From: Lachnospiraceae bacterium | Lineage (GTDB): Bacteria > Bacillota > Clostridia > Lachnospirales > Lachnospiraceae | Direction of reading: 5' to 3' | DNA length: 52,049 bases | NCBI GenBank assembly: GCA_016281275.1 | Contig: JAEEIH010000057.1 | Span: forward strand, 1-52,049 | Shown here: positions 16,910-26,430 of the stretch, in pieces | How the letters are laid out: the number at the start of each line of letters is the position of its first letter | Numbering within the stretch: position 1 is the first letter of the stretch | The notes under the pieces: generated by a model | Told to the model about the DNA's origin: nothing | What the model saw: the letters and a program-made list of their open reading frames with translations, nothing else | Databases searched by the model: none | Made by a program: the position numbers and the translations under genes

Positions 16910-18135
16910 TAATCCTCACCTCCCAACAAATGCCTTGCGATGGTCTGCGCATCCAGCCGGCTTATGTCATTGGGCACTTGCTGCCCGAATGTCGCGTAAG
17001 AAAGCGGAACGCCGGTGAGCATTTTAATATTGAATATATTTCCGAGGCATGAAGTCTCGTCAAGCTTTGTGAAAATAAGCCTATAATCGGAAATATCCGA
17101 ATATGTCTGCGTGATCTTGATCAGATCGTTGTATTTTGTGGCAACGCTCAGCACAAGATAAACCTGTCTCTTGTCCTCGGGAACCGCCTCAAGGAGTTTT
17201 CTGAGGTCATCTGTCTGTTTGGGATCCCTGTGAGAACGTCCCGCGGTATCAACAAGAACTATATCGAAGTTTTTAAGGTCATCAAGAGAATCCTTAAGCT
17301 CCGTTTCGGTATAAACAACTCTGAGGGGTACATTGAGTATGTTCGCATATGTATGAAGCTGTTCAACTGCTGCTATTCTGTACGTATCGGCTGTCAGAAG
17401 AGCCACGTTTAGTTTTTTCTCAAGCTTCAGTTTGGAAGCGAGTTTGGCAATCGTGGTGGTCTTACCCACACCTGTGGGTCCGATAAAGAAAACATAATCC
17501 GCTTTACCGGGTTTTACGTCAAGCACTTCGGATTTACCGAGTTTTAGTACGATCTTCTGATAAACGGCTGAAAGTATGTTTTCTACCGATGAATCCTTTT
17601 TTAGCGAAGGCTCGACTTCACCGATAACCTGATTAATGTATTGCTCGTCCACTTCATTGTCGGCAAGCTGGTTATAGATAAGTCGAAGGCATTCAACATT
17701 GCTGTCTTCTTTCTCTGCTTGTGAATCCTTTTTTTCTTTTTCGGTACAGTGAGCCGGCGCCTGCGATTCCTCAACATTCATTGCAGCACGTGAATGACCC
17801 ATCTGCTGCTCTATCATGGTGGTAAGATTGTTAAGCTTAAGCTCAAGAGCTTTGGGATCGGGATAAAAGGGCGACTTAGGAACATCATCCTCAACGATCA
17901 CATTGGGATTGCTTTTAAGGGCCGCCATCATACTCTCTTTACGTGAAGGCTCATGTTTCGGAGGATTCTCGTCGAGAGTGATGGTAACCTCATATATGGG
18001 CTTCTTAAAAATCCTAGCAAGACCCTTTGGTCTGATTTCTCTGGTGTTGGCTACGACCGCATCACTACCCATCTCATCGCGGGCAGCCTTTAAGGCCTCT
18101 GTTTGTGTTTTACCCGTAAATTTTTTAATTATCAC
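16909..18135 (-). CDS. flhF: SRP-type GTPase FlhF
   Basis: A 408-residue FlhF. The B domain (1-140) begins with MIIKKFTGKTQTEALK; the N domain follows (about 140-210), and the G domain has G1 GPTGVGKTT (219-227), DTAGR (296-300) and TKLDE (356-360). FlhF recruits early flagellar parts to the assembly site and is regulated by FlhG. The start is a GTG overlapping the flhA stop in a GTGA context (4-nt overlap). The full set of SRP GTPase motifs is present. Confidence 0.96.
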   Translation of the reverse strand: MIIKKFTGKTQTEALKAARDEMGSDAVVANTREIRPKGLARIFKKPIYEVTITLDENPPKHEPSRKESMMAALKSNPNVIVEDDVPKSPFYPDPKALELKLNNLTTMIEQQMGHSRAAMNVEESQAPAHCTEKEKKDSQAEKEDSNVECLRLIYNQLADNEVDEQYINQVIGEVEPSLKKDSSVENILSAVYQKIVLKLGKSEVLDVKPGKADYVFFIGPTGVGKTTTIAKLASKLKLEKKLNVALLTADTYRIAAVEQLHTYANILNVPLRVVYTETELKDSLDDLKNFDIVLVDTAGRSHRDPKQTDDLRKLLEAVPEDKRQVYLVLSVATKYNDLIKITQTYSDISDYRLIFTKLDETSCLGNIFNIKMLTGVPLSYATFGQQVPNDISRLDAQTIARHLLGGED

Positions 18136-20183
18136 TTAACTGTCACCATCCCTACTGATTGTAATTCAACGCCCGAATCTATCTCATTGTATGAAATAAC
18201 AATAAGATCCGGGAAATAATCCATCGTCAGCTTCTTAAAGTACATCCTCACGATCGGCGATGTAACAACGATCGCATTTCTTCCCATGTTTTCAAGCTTC
18301 TCAACCTCATCCTTGAGAGAATCCATCAGTCTTGAGGCTTTTTCAGGATCGTAACTGATGTACGATCCCTGTTCCGTGGTTTTGACGCTCGCCATGATCT
18401 CCTGTTCAACAACCGGATCGAGCGTTACAACACTGTTCTTTTCATGACCCGGGAAGTATTTGTTCGAAATTGCGCGCTTTAAAGCCTGACGCACATATTC
18501 CGTAAGGATATCCGTATCATGTGTCGTCGGAGCGTAGTCCGCGAGCGTTTCAAAAATCGTAACAAGGTCTCTGATCGAAATACCCTCGCGTAAAAGATTC
18601 TGAAGTACCTTCTGTATCTCGCCGACGCCGAGCAGTTTCGGTACAAGCTCTGTAACAAGCGTCTGGTTCTGTTCCTGGATATTGTTTATGAGGTTTTGTA
18701 CATCCTGTCGTGAAAGAAGCTCTGCAAGATGTCTTCTGATAACCTCTGTAAGGTGAGTCGCAATGATCGAAGGCGGATCGACCACAGTGTATCCGTACGA
18801 TTCCGCTCTTTCTCTCTGGCTCTCCGTGATCCAAAGCGCCGGCAGATGGAATGACGGCTCGAATGTCGGAATTCCTGTGATTTCCTCTTCGACATAACCG
18901 GGGTTCATAGCCATATAGTGATCGAACAGGATCTCGCCTTCGGAAACAGGAACGCCTTTTATCTTGATCACGTATTGATTGGGACTGAGCTGTATGTTGT
19001 CCCTCAGTCGGATCGTGGGAACAACACAACCGAGTTCGAGCGCTATCTGTCTTCTGATAAGAACCACTCTGTCAAGCAGGTCACCGCCCTGATTCGTGTC
19101 CGCAAGAGGAATGATGCCGTAACCGAACTCAAACTCAATCTGATCAACCTGGAGCAGATTGACAACATTCTCCGGTCTTCTGATCTCGGAAGCCTGGGTT
19201 TCTTCTTCCGAAACCTCTGCCGTAACCTCTGTCTTTTTGATCCTCTTGTCGATATTACGTCCCGCAAGCAGGAAAAGCGCTCCGAATGGCACAAACACAA
19301 GCAAAGGAAGCGGTGTAAAAAGACCGAACAGCATCATCGCCCCGCCTACTATATAAAGAACTCTCGGTATCGCAAAAAGCTGGGATACAAGAAGATTTCC
19401 CGTATCCGCCTCTTTCGAAACTTTAGTGACAAGCACACCGGTTGCCAGCGAAATCATAAGCGAAGGCATGGAGCTCACCAGTCCGTCACCGATCGTCAGA
19501 ATACCGTATGTTTCAAGCGCCGTCGATGCATCAAGACCGCCTGATGTGATACCCATAACAAGACCGCCGACAAAGTTGATCATCGTGATGATCAAGCCGA
19601 GCACGGCATCTCCTTTAACGTACTTTGTGGCACCGTCCATAGAGCCGAAGAAAGTGGATTCCTCCTGTATTTTTTCACGTCTCTCCTTGGCTTCTTTATC
19701 TGTTATTGCACCTGTGTTTAAGTCGGCATCGATGGCCATCTGCTTACCGGGCATTGCATCGAGCGTGAAACGCGCCGTTACTTCGGATACACGTTCGGAT
19801 CCCTTGTTGATAACGATAAACTGCACCAATATGATGACGATGAAGATTATCGCACCGACTATTATATTATTACCTCCGACAAACGCTCCGAACTGCTTGA
19901 TGACCTCTCCGGGGTCACCGTTCATAAGGATAAGCCTTGTCGATGAAACATTTAACGAAATCCTGAATATTGTCGTGAATAGGAGTATCGTCGGAAAGCT
20001 CGACATATTAAGCACTTCCGTTGAAAAAAGTGCATTAAACAGTATTATCATCGCAAGCGCGATATTAAACGCAACTCCCACATCAAGAAGCATCGCAGGT
20101 AAAGGAACAACGATAAAGATGATGATGGAGAGCATGTACAGTCCGATGGCATAATTCTGAAGATTTTTTATGCTGAACTTCAT
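18132..20183 (-). CDS. flhA: flagellar export gate protein FlhA
   Basis: A 683-residue export-gate component. The N-terminal half has about eight transmembrane segments and the conserved FHIPEP-type cytoplasmic loop (ARFTLDAMPGKQMAIDADLN, residues near 145-165). The C-terminal cytoplasmic domain (about 340-683), which forms the nonameric ring that docks export chaperones, includes the ending TYAPTTHDTDIL-like ADYAPTTHD segment and VVTSPIVRMYFKKL. Length is normal. It has a strong AAAGGAGGAG site. The 82-nt spacer from flhB contains a short GTGT/ACAC hairpin but no promoter that I can see. Confidence 0.97.
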   Translation of the reverse strand: MKFSIKNLQNYAIGLYMLSIIIFIVVPLPAMLLDVGVAFNIALAMIILFNALFSTEVLNMSSFPTILLFTTIFRISLNVSSTRLILMNGDPGEVIKQFGAFVGGNNIIVGAIIFIVIILVQFIVINKGSERVSEVTARFTLDAMPGKQMAIDADLNTGAITDKEAKERREKIQEESTFFGSMDGATKYVKGDAVLGLIITMINFVGGLVMGITSGGLDASTALETYGILTIGDGLVSSMPSLMISLATGVLVTKVSKEADTGNLLVSQLFAIPRVLYIVGGAMMLFGLFTPLPLLVFVPFGALFLLAGRNIDKRIKKTEVTAEVSEEETQASEIRRPENVVNLLQVDQIEFEFGYGIIPLADTNQGGDLLDRVVLIRRQIALELGCVVPTIRLRDNIQLSPNQYVIKIKGVPVSEGEILFDHYMAMNPGYVEEEITGIPTFEPSFHLPALWITESQRERAESYGYTVVDPPSIIATHLTEVIRRHLAELLSRQDVQNLINNIQEQNQTLVTELVPKLLGVGEIQKVLQNLLREGISIRDLVTIFETLADYAPTTHDTDILTEYVRQALKRAISNKYFPGHEKNSVVTLDPVVEQEIMASVKTTEQGSYISYDPEKASRLMDSLKDEVEKLENMGRNAIVVTSPIVRMYFKKLTMDYFPDLIVISYNEIDSGVELQSVGMVTVK

Positions 20184-20265
20184 GACTCCTCATCTCCTCC
20201 TTTCGATCATTTATGCGTATGCTTCAGATTTCTTTGTGTTTCCGACACTTATGTTTCCCGAGGGA

Positions 20266-21450
20266 TTAAGCTTCCCTGCCTTCAAGCGCATAAACGTATG
20301 CAAGCACCTCAGCCGTCATCTTGTATAATTCCTCCGGAATTTCCTCATCTATTTCGACATTGTGATAAAGCATCCTGGCAAGCGGCTTGTTCTCCACGAT
20401 CGGGATAAAATTCTCTCTCGCCACCTCCTTGATCCTTTGGGCAAGAAAATCGGCACCCTTTGCAATAAGAACGGGGGCTGTTCCGATATCCTTATCGTAT
20501 TTGATGGCACAGGCAAGGTGGGTCGGGTTCGTGATTACAACATCGGCTTCCGGAAGCTTCTGCATCATGCGACGACGCGATGCATCCCTCATCTTCTGTC
20601 TGATCTGACCTTTAATCTTCGGATCCCCTTCTGTCTGCTTGAATTCATCCTTGATTTCCTGCTTGGTCATCCTCATTTCTTTATTAAATTTCATCTTCTG
20701 GTAGATGTAATCCGCAACACCGATTATCAGGAACACAAGACTAATCTTAATGCCCATATTAAGCACGATATCGCCGATCAGCATAACGGCGGAAAACAGT
20801 TCTATGTCATAAAGAACGTTTATGGTCCCCGCTTCATCCTTAAGGGTCGAATATGTCATGTATCCTACCAGAGCGATCTTTACCACAGATTTAATAAGAT
20901 CAAATATCTTGTCCTTTGAAAAAATCTTCTTAAATCCTTTCAGAGGACTGATCTTGCTGGCTTTGGGCTTAAGCGGTTTAGCCGTAGGCTTCCATTTGAC
21001 CTGAATTGCATTGACCACGATCGCTGCCGCAACAGCCGCCGTAAACATCGGCAGACATATGATCAGGATCTGTGTGAGCGCCTCATTCATGTACGCCGTG
21101 GCATATCCCGAATTAAAAACCTCCTTCGAATAGGTCTCTATCGATCCGTACATCAGCTTAAACGAATCGGCAAACCCGTCCGTAATAAATGAGACGAACA
21201 ATTTTATTATCGCAAAGAGCATGATGAGCGCAACAGCTGTCGTCAGCTCCTGACTCCTGGCAACTTGCCCCTCTTTTCTCGCATCCTCGAGCTTTTTCGG
21301 GGTTGCCTCTTCCGTTTTTTCTCCGCCGGGACCTTCTTCTGCGAAGAACTGGAGAGACATTTTCAACAAACAGATTCTGCCGTCGTCCTCATTGACTGAA
21401 AGTATCTGTTTGCCAACATCATCCGGAAGAGCCGAAATACGAAGCAGCAT
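20266..21450 (-). CDS. flhB: flagellar export switch protein FlhB, with N-terminal extension
   Basis: A 394-residue FlhB with four transmembrane helices (about 70-95, 125-150, 185-205 and 225-250) and the self-cleaving NPTH motif at 308-311, which switches export from rod/hook to filament substrates. Conserved GEKTEEATPKKLEDARKEGQ begins at residue 43. The start at 21450 has an excellent GGAGGTGA site 6 nt upstream, while the internal ATG at 21360 (MSLQFFAEEG), the usual family start, has none. The gene therefore overlaps fliR by 32 nt and adds about 30 residues (MLLRISALPDDVGKQIL). The role of this extension is unknown. Confidence 0.94.
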   Translation of the reverse strand: MLLRISALPDDVGKQILSVNEDDGRICLLKMSLQFFAEEGPGGEKTEEATPKKLEDARKEGQVARSQELTTAVALIMLFAIIKLFVSFITDGFADSFKLMYGSIETYSKEVFNSGYATAYMNEALTQILIICLPMFTAAVAAAIVVNAIQVKWKPTAKPLKPKASKISPLKGFKKIFSKDKIFDLIKSVVKIALVGYMTYSTLKDEAGTINVLYDIELFSAVMLIGDIVLNMGIKISLVFLIIGVADYIYQKMKFNKEMRMTKQEIKDEFKQTEGDPKIKGQIRQKMRDASRRRMMQKLPEADVVITNPTHLACAIKYDKDIGTAPVLIAKGADFLAQRIKEVARENFIPIVENKPLARMLYHNVEIDEEIPEELYKMTAEVLAYVYALEGREA

Positions 21451-22192
21451 CCCTCATCACCTCCAGCATCTTATCGAATATCAACTCACTGATACCGGGG
21501 ATCAGCTCAATAATGACAAGCATGACCACAAGCCCGACGATCAGCTTAAGCTGGATACCGATAACGAACATACTCATCTGCGGAGCAACCTTGGCAAGTA
21601 TTGCCAGTATCGTGTTAACAAGCAGCATCGACCCAAAAATGGGAAGCACTATCCTGAACGCAAGAATGAAATAATCACCCAAAAAAGTGGTAGCCACCGA
21701 ATAGATCGACGGATTGATAAAAACCTGTCCCACAGGTGATATCGTAAAACTGTCTATCAGCGCATCAAGCAGAAAATGATGCATATAAGTGATCATCATC
21801 ATGAGCATCACGGCGTAGGAGTAAAAATTGCCGCTAACGGTGACCTGAGCGCTAGTTACGGGATCGATCTCGTTAACCATCGAGAATCCGATCTCCATAT
21901 CGAGAAGCTGACCGGCAAACTGAAGTATCTGATAGCAGATACTTGCCATAAAGCCCAGTATCAATCCCACAACAGTCTCTGTCACAAGCAAAAATGTGAG
22001 ACCCGTAACACCGTTGTACACAAGTGGCTCATACGGAAGGACATTATATAAAATGATCGCAAGCAACGCCGCAAAACCGGTTTTTACTCTGAACGGTACA
22101 TTTTTAAGATTGAAAAACGGCGCAGTGTAAATAAATGCGGTAATTCTGACAAGGATAGCAAGGAAAAACTCGACTTGTTCAATACTTATCAT
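21419..22192 (-). CDS. fliR: flagellar export gate protein FliR
   Basis: A 257-residue FliR from the ATG at 22192 (MISIEQVEFFLAILVRITAF), preceded by GGGAGG; a longer reading from 22279 lacks a ribosome-binding site. It has about six hydrophobic segments and the conserved pieces GQLLDMEIGFSMVNEIDP and ILAKVAPQMSMFVIG. With FliP and FliQ it forms the helical core of the export gate. Its 3' end overlaps flhB by 32 nt. Confidence 0.96.
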   Translation of the reverse strand: MISIEQVEFFLAILVRITAFIYTAPFFNLKNVPFRVKTGFAALLAIILYNVLPYEPLVYNGVTGLTFLLVTETVVGLILGFMASICYQILQFAGQLLDMEIGFSMVNEIDPVTSAQVTVSGNFYSYAVMLMMMITYMHHFLLDALIDSFTISPVGQVFINPSIYSVATTFLGDYFILAFRIVLPIFGSMLLVNTILAILAKVAPQMSMFVIGIQLKLIVGLVVMLVIIELIPGISELIFDKMLEVMRDAASYFGSSG

Positions 22193-22238
22193 CTTTTCCT
22201 CCCTATGTACGGAATTCTCTTTCGCCGCCTGTTCCCCC

Positions 22239-22508
22239 CTACCTGATAAAAGTGGAAAAGCTCTCGCAAAGGAATTCAAAATATTCGGAAATACTCGTGA
22301 TTATCCAATTACCTGCAAACATAATTACCAAAAAAATCGAAAGCAACTTGGGCACAAACGAAAGCGTCTGTTCCTGTATCGATGTAACGGTCTGTAAAAC
22401 GCTTATGATAAGACCGACCACAAGAGAAACCACCAGCATGGGTGCTGACACCTTAATGATCAGGTAAAGGGTTTCACGTAACAAGGTCACGAGCACATCT
22501 TCACTCAT
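22239..22508 (-). CDS. fliQ: flagellar export gate protein FliQ
   Basis: 89 residues, the normal FliQ length, when read from the ATG at 22508 (MSEDVLVTLLRETLYLIIKV); the alternative GTG three codons upstream overlaps the AGGAG site. Two transmembrane helices flank the conserved SIQEQTLSFVPKL loop. It is part of the FliPQR gate and is followed 46 nt later by fliR. Confidence 0.96.
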   Translation of the reverse strand: MSEDVLVTLLRETLYLIIKVSAPMLVVSLVVGLIISVLQTVTSIQEQTLSFVPKLLSIFLVIMFAGNWIITSISEYFEFLCESFSTFIR

Positions 22509-22590
22509 ATCTTCCACTCCTGAAAACAGTATTTCTTCACAGTGCCAAAAACAGGGTAGTATCGACTCGGTTTATTTAAGATCCGATAAA

Positions 22591-23457
22591 CTAGTAAAAG
22601 GTTCTTACCAACTGACCCACTATGAGATCCCAACCGTCGGCAACAACAAACAACAATATCTTGAACGGCATAGATATGGTCGTGGGCGGTAGCATCATCA
22701 TACCCATCGACATGAGCGTGGACGAAACCACCATATCTATCACAAGGAACGGAATATAAATCAAAAATCCCATTATAAACGCAATTCTGAGTTCCGAAAG
22801 AATAAATGCCGGAATCAGTGAAGTGGTCGGTACATCATCCCTCGATTCAACACCGTCGATACCGGCTATATCAAGAAACAGTTCGAGATCCTTCTCGCTT
22901 CCCTCCATCTGATCAAACATGAACTCTCTGATTGGCCCAAGTCCTCTGTCGAATGCTTCTTCCATGCTTATCTCACCGTTTTGGAGCGGCACTATGGCCT
23001 CGGTATTGATCTTGATAAAAACCGGTGACATTACAAAAAGGGTAATAAACAGAGCAATCCCCGTCAACACCTGATTGGGGGGAGTCGTCTGTGTGCCCAG
23101 CGCCGTTCTTACAAAATGCAAAACAATTATCGTCCTCGTGAAGGACGTGAGCATGATCAGTAACGAAGGCGCAAGCGAAATGATCGTGAGCAAAAGCAGA
23201 ATCTGGAGGGTTGATGAAAGTGATCCGGATCCGTCGTTGTTGAAGCGGAATGTAAGACCGCCGAGATCACCCTCCAGATATGCCGGATCAACATCAGTAC
23301 CTTCATTTGACCCGGTGCTGATCGTGGTATCATCCTCGTCAGCTCTTGCCGGAACCGATGAAGCAAAAATAAAGGTCAATAAACAGACTGCAGTCATTAC
23401 GAGTGAAAAGACGGCAATTAGCTTCCTGATTCTCCGGTTTCGCGTAACTGAGTTCAT
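22591..23457 (-). CDS. fliP: flagellar export gate protein FliP
   Basis: About 288 residues from the ATG at 23457 (MNSVTRNRRIRKLIAVFSLV); a TTG three codons upstream is a weaker choice. A cleavable signal peptide (to about residue 40, VPARA) is followed by a short periplasm-type segment and the FliP core with SFTRTIIVLHFVRTALGTQ, PPNQVLTGIALF, FILSELRIAFIMGF and MMMLPPTTISMPFKILLFVV. It forms the pore ring of the export gate. It starts 19 nt after fliO, with an AAAAGG site 9 nt upstream. Confidence 0.95.
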   Translation of the reverse strand: MNSVTRNRRIRKLIAVFSLVMTAVCLLTFIFASSVPARADEDDTTISTGSNEGTDVDPAYLEGDLGGLTFRFNNDGSGSLSSTLQILLLLTIISLAPSLLIMLTSFTRTIIVLHFVRTALGTQTTPPNQVLTGIALFITLFVMSPVFIKINTEAIVPLQNGEISMEEAFDRGLGPIREFMFDQMEGSEKDLELFLDIAGIDGVESRDDVPTTSLIPAFILSELRIAFIMGFLIYIPFLVIDMVVSSTLMSMGMMMLPPTTISMPFKILLFVVADGWDLIVGQLVRTFY

Positions 23458-23476
23458 GTAGATCAACCTTTTCTTC

Positions 23477-24106
23477 CTAGTTCATTGAGTTTTCTTTCTG
23501 AGCACCTTCATCAACGCAACTTTCAGGCTGTGAAGCAATCCCGTCACCCCCACAGTCGACTTCATTTGGTTCTTCTTTGCATTCGAAGGCGCCTTCATTT
23601 GGTTCTTCATTGCAATTGGAGATGATCTTCGTTTTATCCTCATCGACCGACACGGAAGCGATAACATCGTTTATCGAAGCGCTTCCGTTCGATCCTCCGT
23701 CATCATCCTCAATCACAGCGCCCTTTTTAAGTGAAAGTGACGAAATTATATCCTTGAATTTTTTATGTTGAGTTCCTTTCGTTTCCAACAATAAGCTGTC
23801 ACCGTCAATCTCGGACAAAAGTTTTATCCTGTCCTTGGTAATGCCGATCAAGAGATATTTGTCCCCGCACTTAATAAGTTGGAGAAATTTATTGGGCGCA
23901 ACCCGGAAGGTTTCGAGTGATTTTATATTCCTTCCGCCGTTTGGGCTCTGCATGCCCTGGCTTCTTTTGCCGACAAATTTGGTCGTATAGTAGCATGCTA
24001 TTATTATAACGGCACACAAGAGTATCAGCCCGAGCAGCTTCCAAATGCTGTTCGAGCTGTTTAAAACAATATCGTTTTTAACGTTTTCAGCCAATAACAA
24101 TACCAT
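23477..24106 (-). CDS. fliO: flagellar protein FliO
   Basis: A 209-residue FliO/FliZ-family protein, a scaffold for assembly of the FliPQR gate. It has one transmembrane helix (about 22-43) followed by the conserved short beta domain (KSLETFRVAPNKFLQLIKCG, DKYLLIGITKDRIKLLSE). The C-terminal third is acidic and low complexity, with a duplicated EEPNE block and several cysteines, and is unlike the conserved part. The ATG has only a weak ribosome-binding site (GGAAG, about 12 nt away), which comes from the fliY-tail-like repeat in the preceding spacer. Confidence 0.85.
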   Translation of the reverse strand: MVLLLAENVKNDIVLNSSNSIWKLLGLILLCAVIIIACYYTTKFVGKRSQGMQSPNGGRNIKSLETFRVAPNKFLQLIKCGDKYLLIGITKDRIKLLSEIDGDSLLLETKGTQHKKFKDIISSLSLKKGAVIEDDDGGSNGSASINDVIASVSVDEDKTKIISNCNEEPNEGAFECKEEPNEVDCGGDGIASQPESCVDEGAQKENSMN

Positions 24107-24114
24107 ATTATTTT

Positions 24115-24128
24115 ATGACTTCCGTTAC
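24115..24128 (-). repeat. fliY 3'-end-like repeat in the fliY-fliO spacer
   Basis: The 14-bp sequence atgacttccgttac (plus strand) recurs exactly at 24205-24218, the last codons of fliY. On the minus strand it reads as a second VTEVIK-stop tail preceded by stops, with no gene body. It lies where cheY is expected in this operon type and may be a recombination scar or just a short duplication. Confidence 0.5.
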
Positions 24129-24197
24129 TCCAAATTATTATAGTTGTGTTTGACCATATTTTTACACGGCATACCGCGCAACTATTGTTGCCTTAAA

Positions 24198-25415
24198 TCA
24201 TTTAATGACTTCCGTTACCCTTATACCAAATGCTTCTTCAATAACAACTACCTCTCCTCTGGCAACGAATTTTCCGTTAACGAGAACATCAACCGGTTCG
24301 CCGGCAAGACGGTTAAGCTCGATGATGGTTCCGGGTGAAAAATCAAGTATTTCCTTGATCGATTTGCTTGTACGACCAAGCTCAGCGGTAACTTCAAGCG
24401 GTACATCAAGAAGCAGGTCTATATTTTCCGTTGTAAGCAGCGGAGACTGAACTTGTGTAAATGGCTGGAACTGAACAGGTGAAATATTTACATCCTGTAC
24501 CGGAGCCATCATATAAGGCATCGGCTGTCCTTGCATCGGCTGTCCCGGCATCGGCTGTCCCGGCATCGGTTGTCCCGGCATCGCATAAGGCATCGGCTGA
24601 GGAGCTGCCGCCGCAGGCGCAGCAGCGGGTGCGGGAGCAGGTGCGGGAGCAGGCGCGGGAGCGGGCGCTGCTTCGGGTGCGCTCCCACCGGCATATTCCA
24701 TAAATCTCTCGTAAAGACCCCTTGCAAAATCGAACGAATAAAGCTGCATGATCTCGCTGTCTATGAGAGTTCCGATCTCCATCTTGAAGGAGACCTTTAC
24801 AAAATCTCCCTTGAGGAATTCGGCTATCTGATCGCCTTGCATGATTGAAGGTATATCGACCAGACTCGCTGTAGGCGGGCTTATATCTATCTTCTTTTCA
24901 AGCATTGCTGAAAGCGATGTTGATGAAGAACCCATCATCTGGTTCATCGCTTCACTGATGGCGCTGAGATGAAGGTCCGACAGTTCACCTTCCTGAGGCG
25001 TTCCGTCACCACCCATCATGAGATCCGTAATTATCTTTACATCGTTTTCCTTCATGATGAGGATATTATTGCCATCAAGACCGGATGTGTAATAAATCTG
25101 AATAAAAACACAAGGTCTTTTATATTCACCGATCAGTTCATCCCAGCTTGCATAAGAAACCTTGGGCGTCGTGATGTTAACCTTCTGATTAAGCAGTGAG
25201 GAAAGCGTTGTGGCAGCCGTACCCATGCTGATATTGGATATCTCGCCGACCGCATCCTTTTCCGCATCGGTCAATGAATCGGAGTAGGTCTTGGGCGTCG
25301 CAAAACCGGCATCTGCGGCAGGTGCATCCGCAGCCGGTGTTTCGGCAGGTGTCTCCTCTGTATTCATGCCACTAAGCAGAGCATTTATCTCTTCCTGTGA
25401 AAGCATGCCGTCCAT
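24198..25415 (-). CDS. fliY: flagellar switch protein / CheY-P phosphatase FliY
   Basis: A 405-residue FliY. The N-terminal peptide MLSQEEINALLSGM is the CheY-P-binding segment shared with FliM. The CheC-like middle domain (about 45-245) has two active-site helices (EISNISMGTAATTLSS and ISEAMNQMMGSSSTSLSA). The C-terminal FliN domain (about 330-405) has IDLLLDVPLEVTAELGRT and a VTEVIK end. The linker (about 245-310) is a run of Ala/Pro dipeptides and MPGQP repeats. FliY is part of the C-ring and removes phosphate from CheY-P. It begins 5 nt after fliM. Confidence 0.96.
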   Translation of the reverse strand: MDGMLSQEEINALLSGMNTEETPAETPAADAPAADAGFATPKTYSDSLTDAEKDAVGEISNISMGTAATTLSSLLNQKVNITTPKVSYASWDELIGEYKRPCVFIQIYYTSGLDGNNILIMKENDVKIITDLMMGGDGTPQEGELSDLHLSAISEAMNQMMGSSSTSLSAMLEKKIDISPPTASLVDIPSIMQGDQIAEFLKGDFVKVSFKMEIGTLIDSEIMQLYSFDFARGLYERFMEYAGGSAPEAAPAPAPAPAPAPAPAAAPAAAAPQPMPYAMPGQPMPGQPMPGQPMQGQPMPYMMAPVQDVNISPVQFQPFTQVQSPLLTTENIDLLLDVPLEVTAELGRTSKSIKEILDFSPGTIIELNRLAGEPVDVLVNGKFVARGEVVVIEEAFGIRVTEVIK

Positions 25416-25420
25416 AAACT

Positions 25421-26401
25421 CTAGTTCTCCTCTCTTATGACATGTGATACTTTAACCGCATACGAATCCGATGACGATCCCGGCAAAGCAAGAAATTTCT
25501 TGATATTACCGACATATACGGGAAGCTCATCGCCAGTCTTGGTATTGAGCTTGATGATATCGCCCTTTTGCATATTGACGAAATCACTAAGCGAGATGAT
25601 ACTCTTTCCAAGTTCAGCTTTGATGGGAATCCTCGCTTTCGCGATTGCCACTTCGATCTGAGCTTTATATGCCTGATTGTCGGAAACCTTGACTGTCGAA
25701 TACCAATATTTGGTATTGAGTTTATCAATTACCGGCTCTATTACTTCATAAGGAAGACAGACATTTATCATTCCCTCGATGTTGCCTATCTTCATGTTCA
25801 TCGTGATGATCGAAGCCATCTCACTCGGTGAGATGATCTGAGCAAATTGTGAATTGGTCTCAATTCTCTGAAGTCGCGGTTCAAGCTTAACAACGTTCGC
25901 CCACGGCTCCATAAGGAGGTTTGTGACCACGGTGAAAATTCTTTCAATGATAACAAGCTCTATCTCCGAGAAATCCCTGGATTTTTCAAGAGGTATGCCA
26001 TTGCCGCCTAGCATTCTGTCAACTATCGCATAACCGATATTGTCGGCTATCTCTATGATGATATTCCCTTCGAGCGGCGAAAAATCAATTATTCCGAGAA
26101 GCACGGGATTTGAAAGTGCGTTTGAAAATTCGGAATAAACCTGCGCTTCTGAATTTATCACTTCCACCTGCACGTTCTTACGCAGATAAACGGGAAGCGA
26201 AGTAGAAAGAAGTCTGCTGTAATGCTCAAATATAATTTCAAGTGTTCTTAGGTGCTCTTTTGAAAATTTTGAAGGGCGGTTGAAGTCATAATTCTTGATG
26301 ACCTTGTCGCCGGATTCTTTCATGACATCCGCATCAAGTTCACCACTGCTAAGGGCGGCGAGCAGATTATCTATCTCGCTTTGGGATAACACATCACCCA
26401 T
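25421..26401 (-). CDS. fliM: flagellar motor switch protein FliM
   Basis: A 326-residue FliM. The N-terminal CheY-binding peptide VLSQSEIDNLLAALSSGEL is followed by the middle CheC-like domain (about 45-240; FEHYSRLLSTSLPVYLRKNV, MLGGNGIPLEKSRDFSEIEL) and the C-terminal SpoA/FliN-like domain (about 250-326). It is the C-ring subunit that receives CheY-P. A GAGGAGG site is present. The 133-nt spacer to fliL holds an 11-bp hairpin and a copy of the leader motif. Confidence 0.97.
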   Translation of the reverse strand: MGDVLSQSEIDNLLAALSSGELDADVMKESGDKVIKNYDFNRPSKFSKEHLRTLEIIFEHYSRLLSTSLPVYLRKNVQVEVINSEAQVYSEFSNALSNPVLLGIIDFSPLEGNIIIEIADNIGYAIVDRMLGGNGIPLEKSRDFSEIELVIIERIFTVVTNLLMEPWANVVKLEPRLQRIETNSQFAQIISPSEMASIITMNMKIGNIEGMINVCLPYEVIEPVIDKLNTKYWYSTVKVSDNQAYKAQIEVAIAKARIPIKAELGKSIISLSDFVNMQKGDIIKLNTKTGDELPVYVGNIKKFLALPGSSSDSYAVKVSHVIREEN

Positions 26402-26430
26402 AGCCGTACCTCCTCTTCTTCAAGAAGCAA

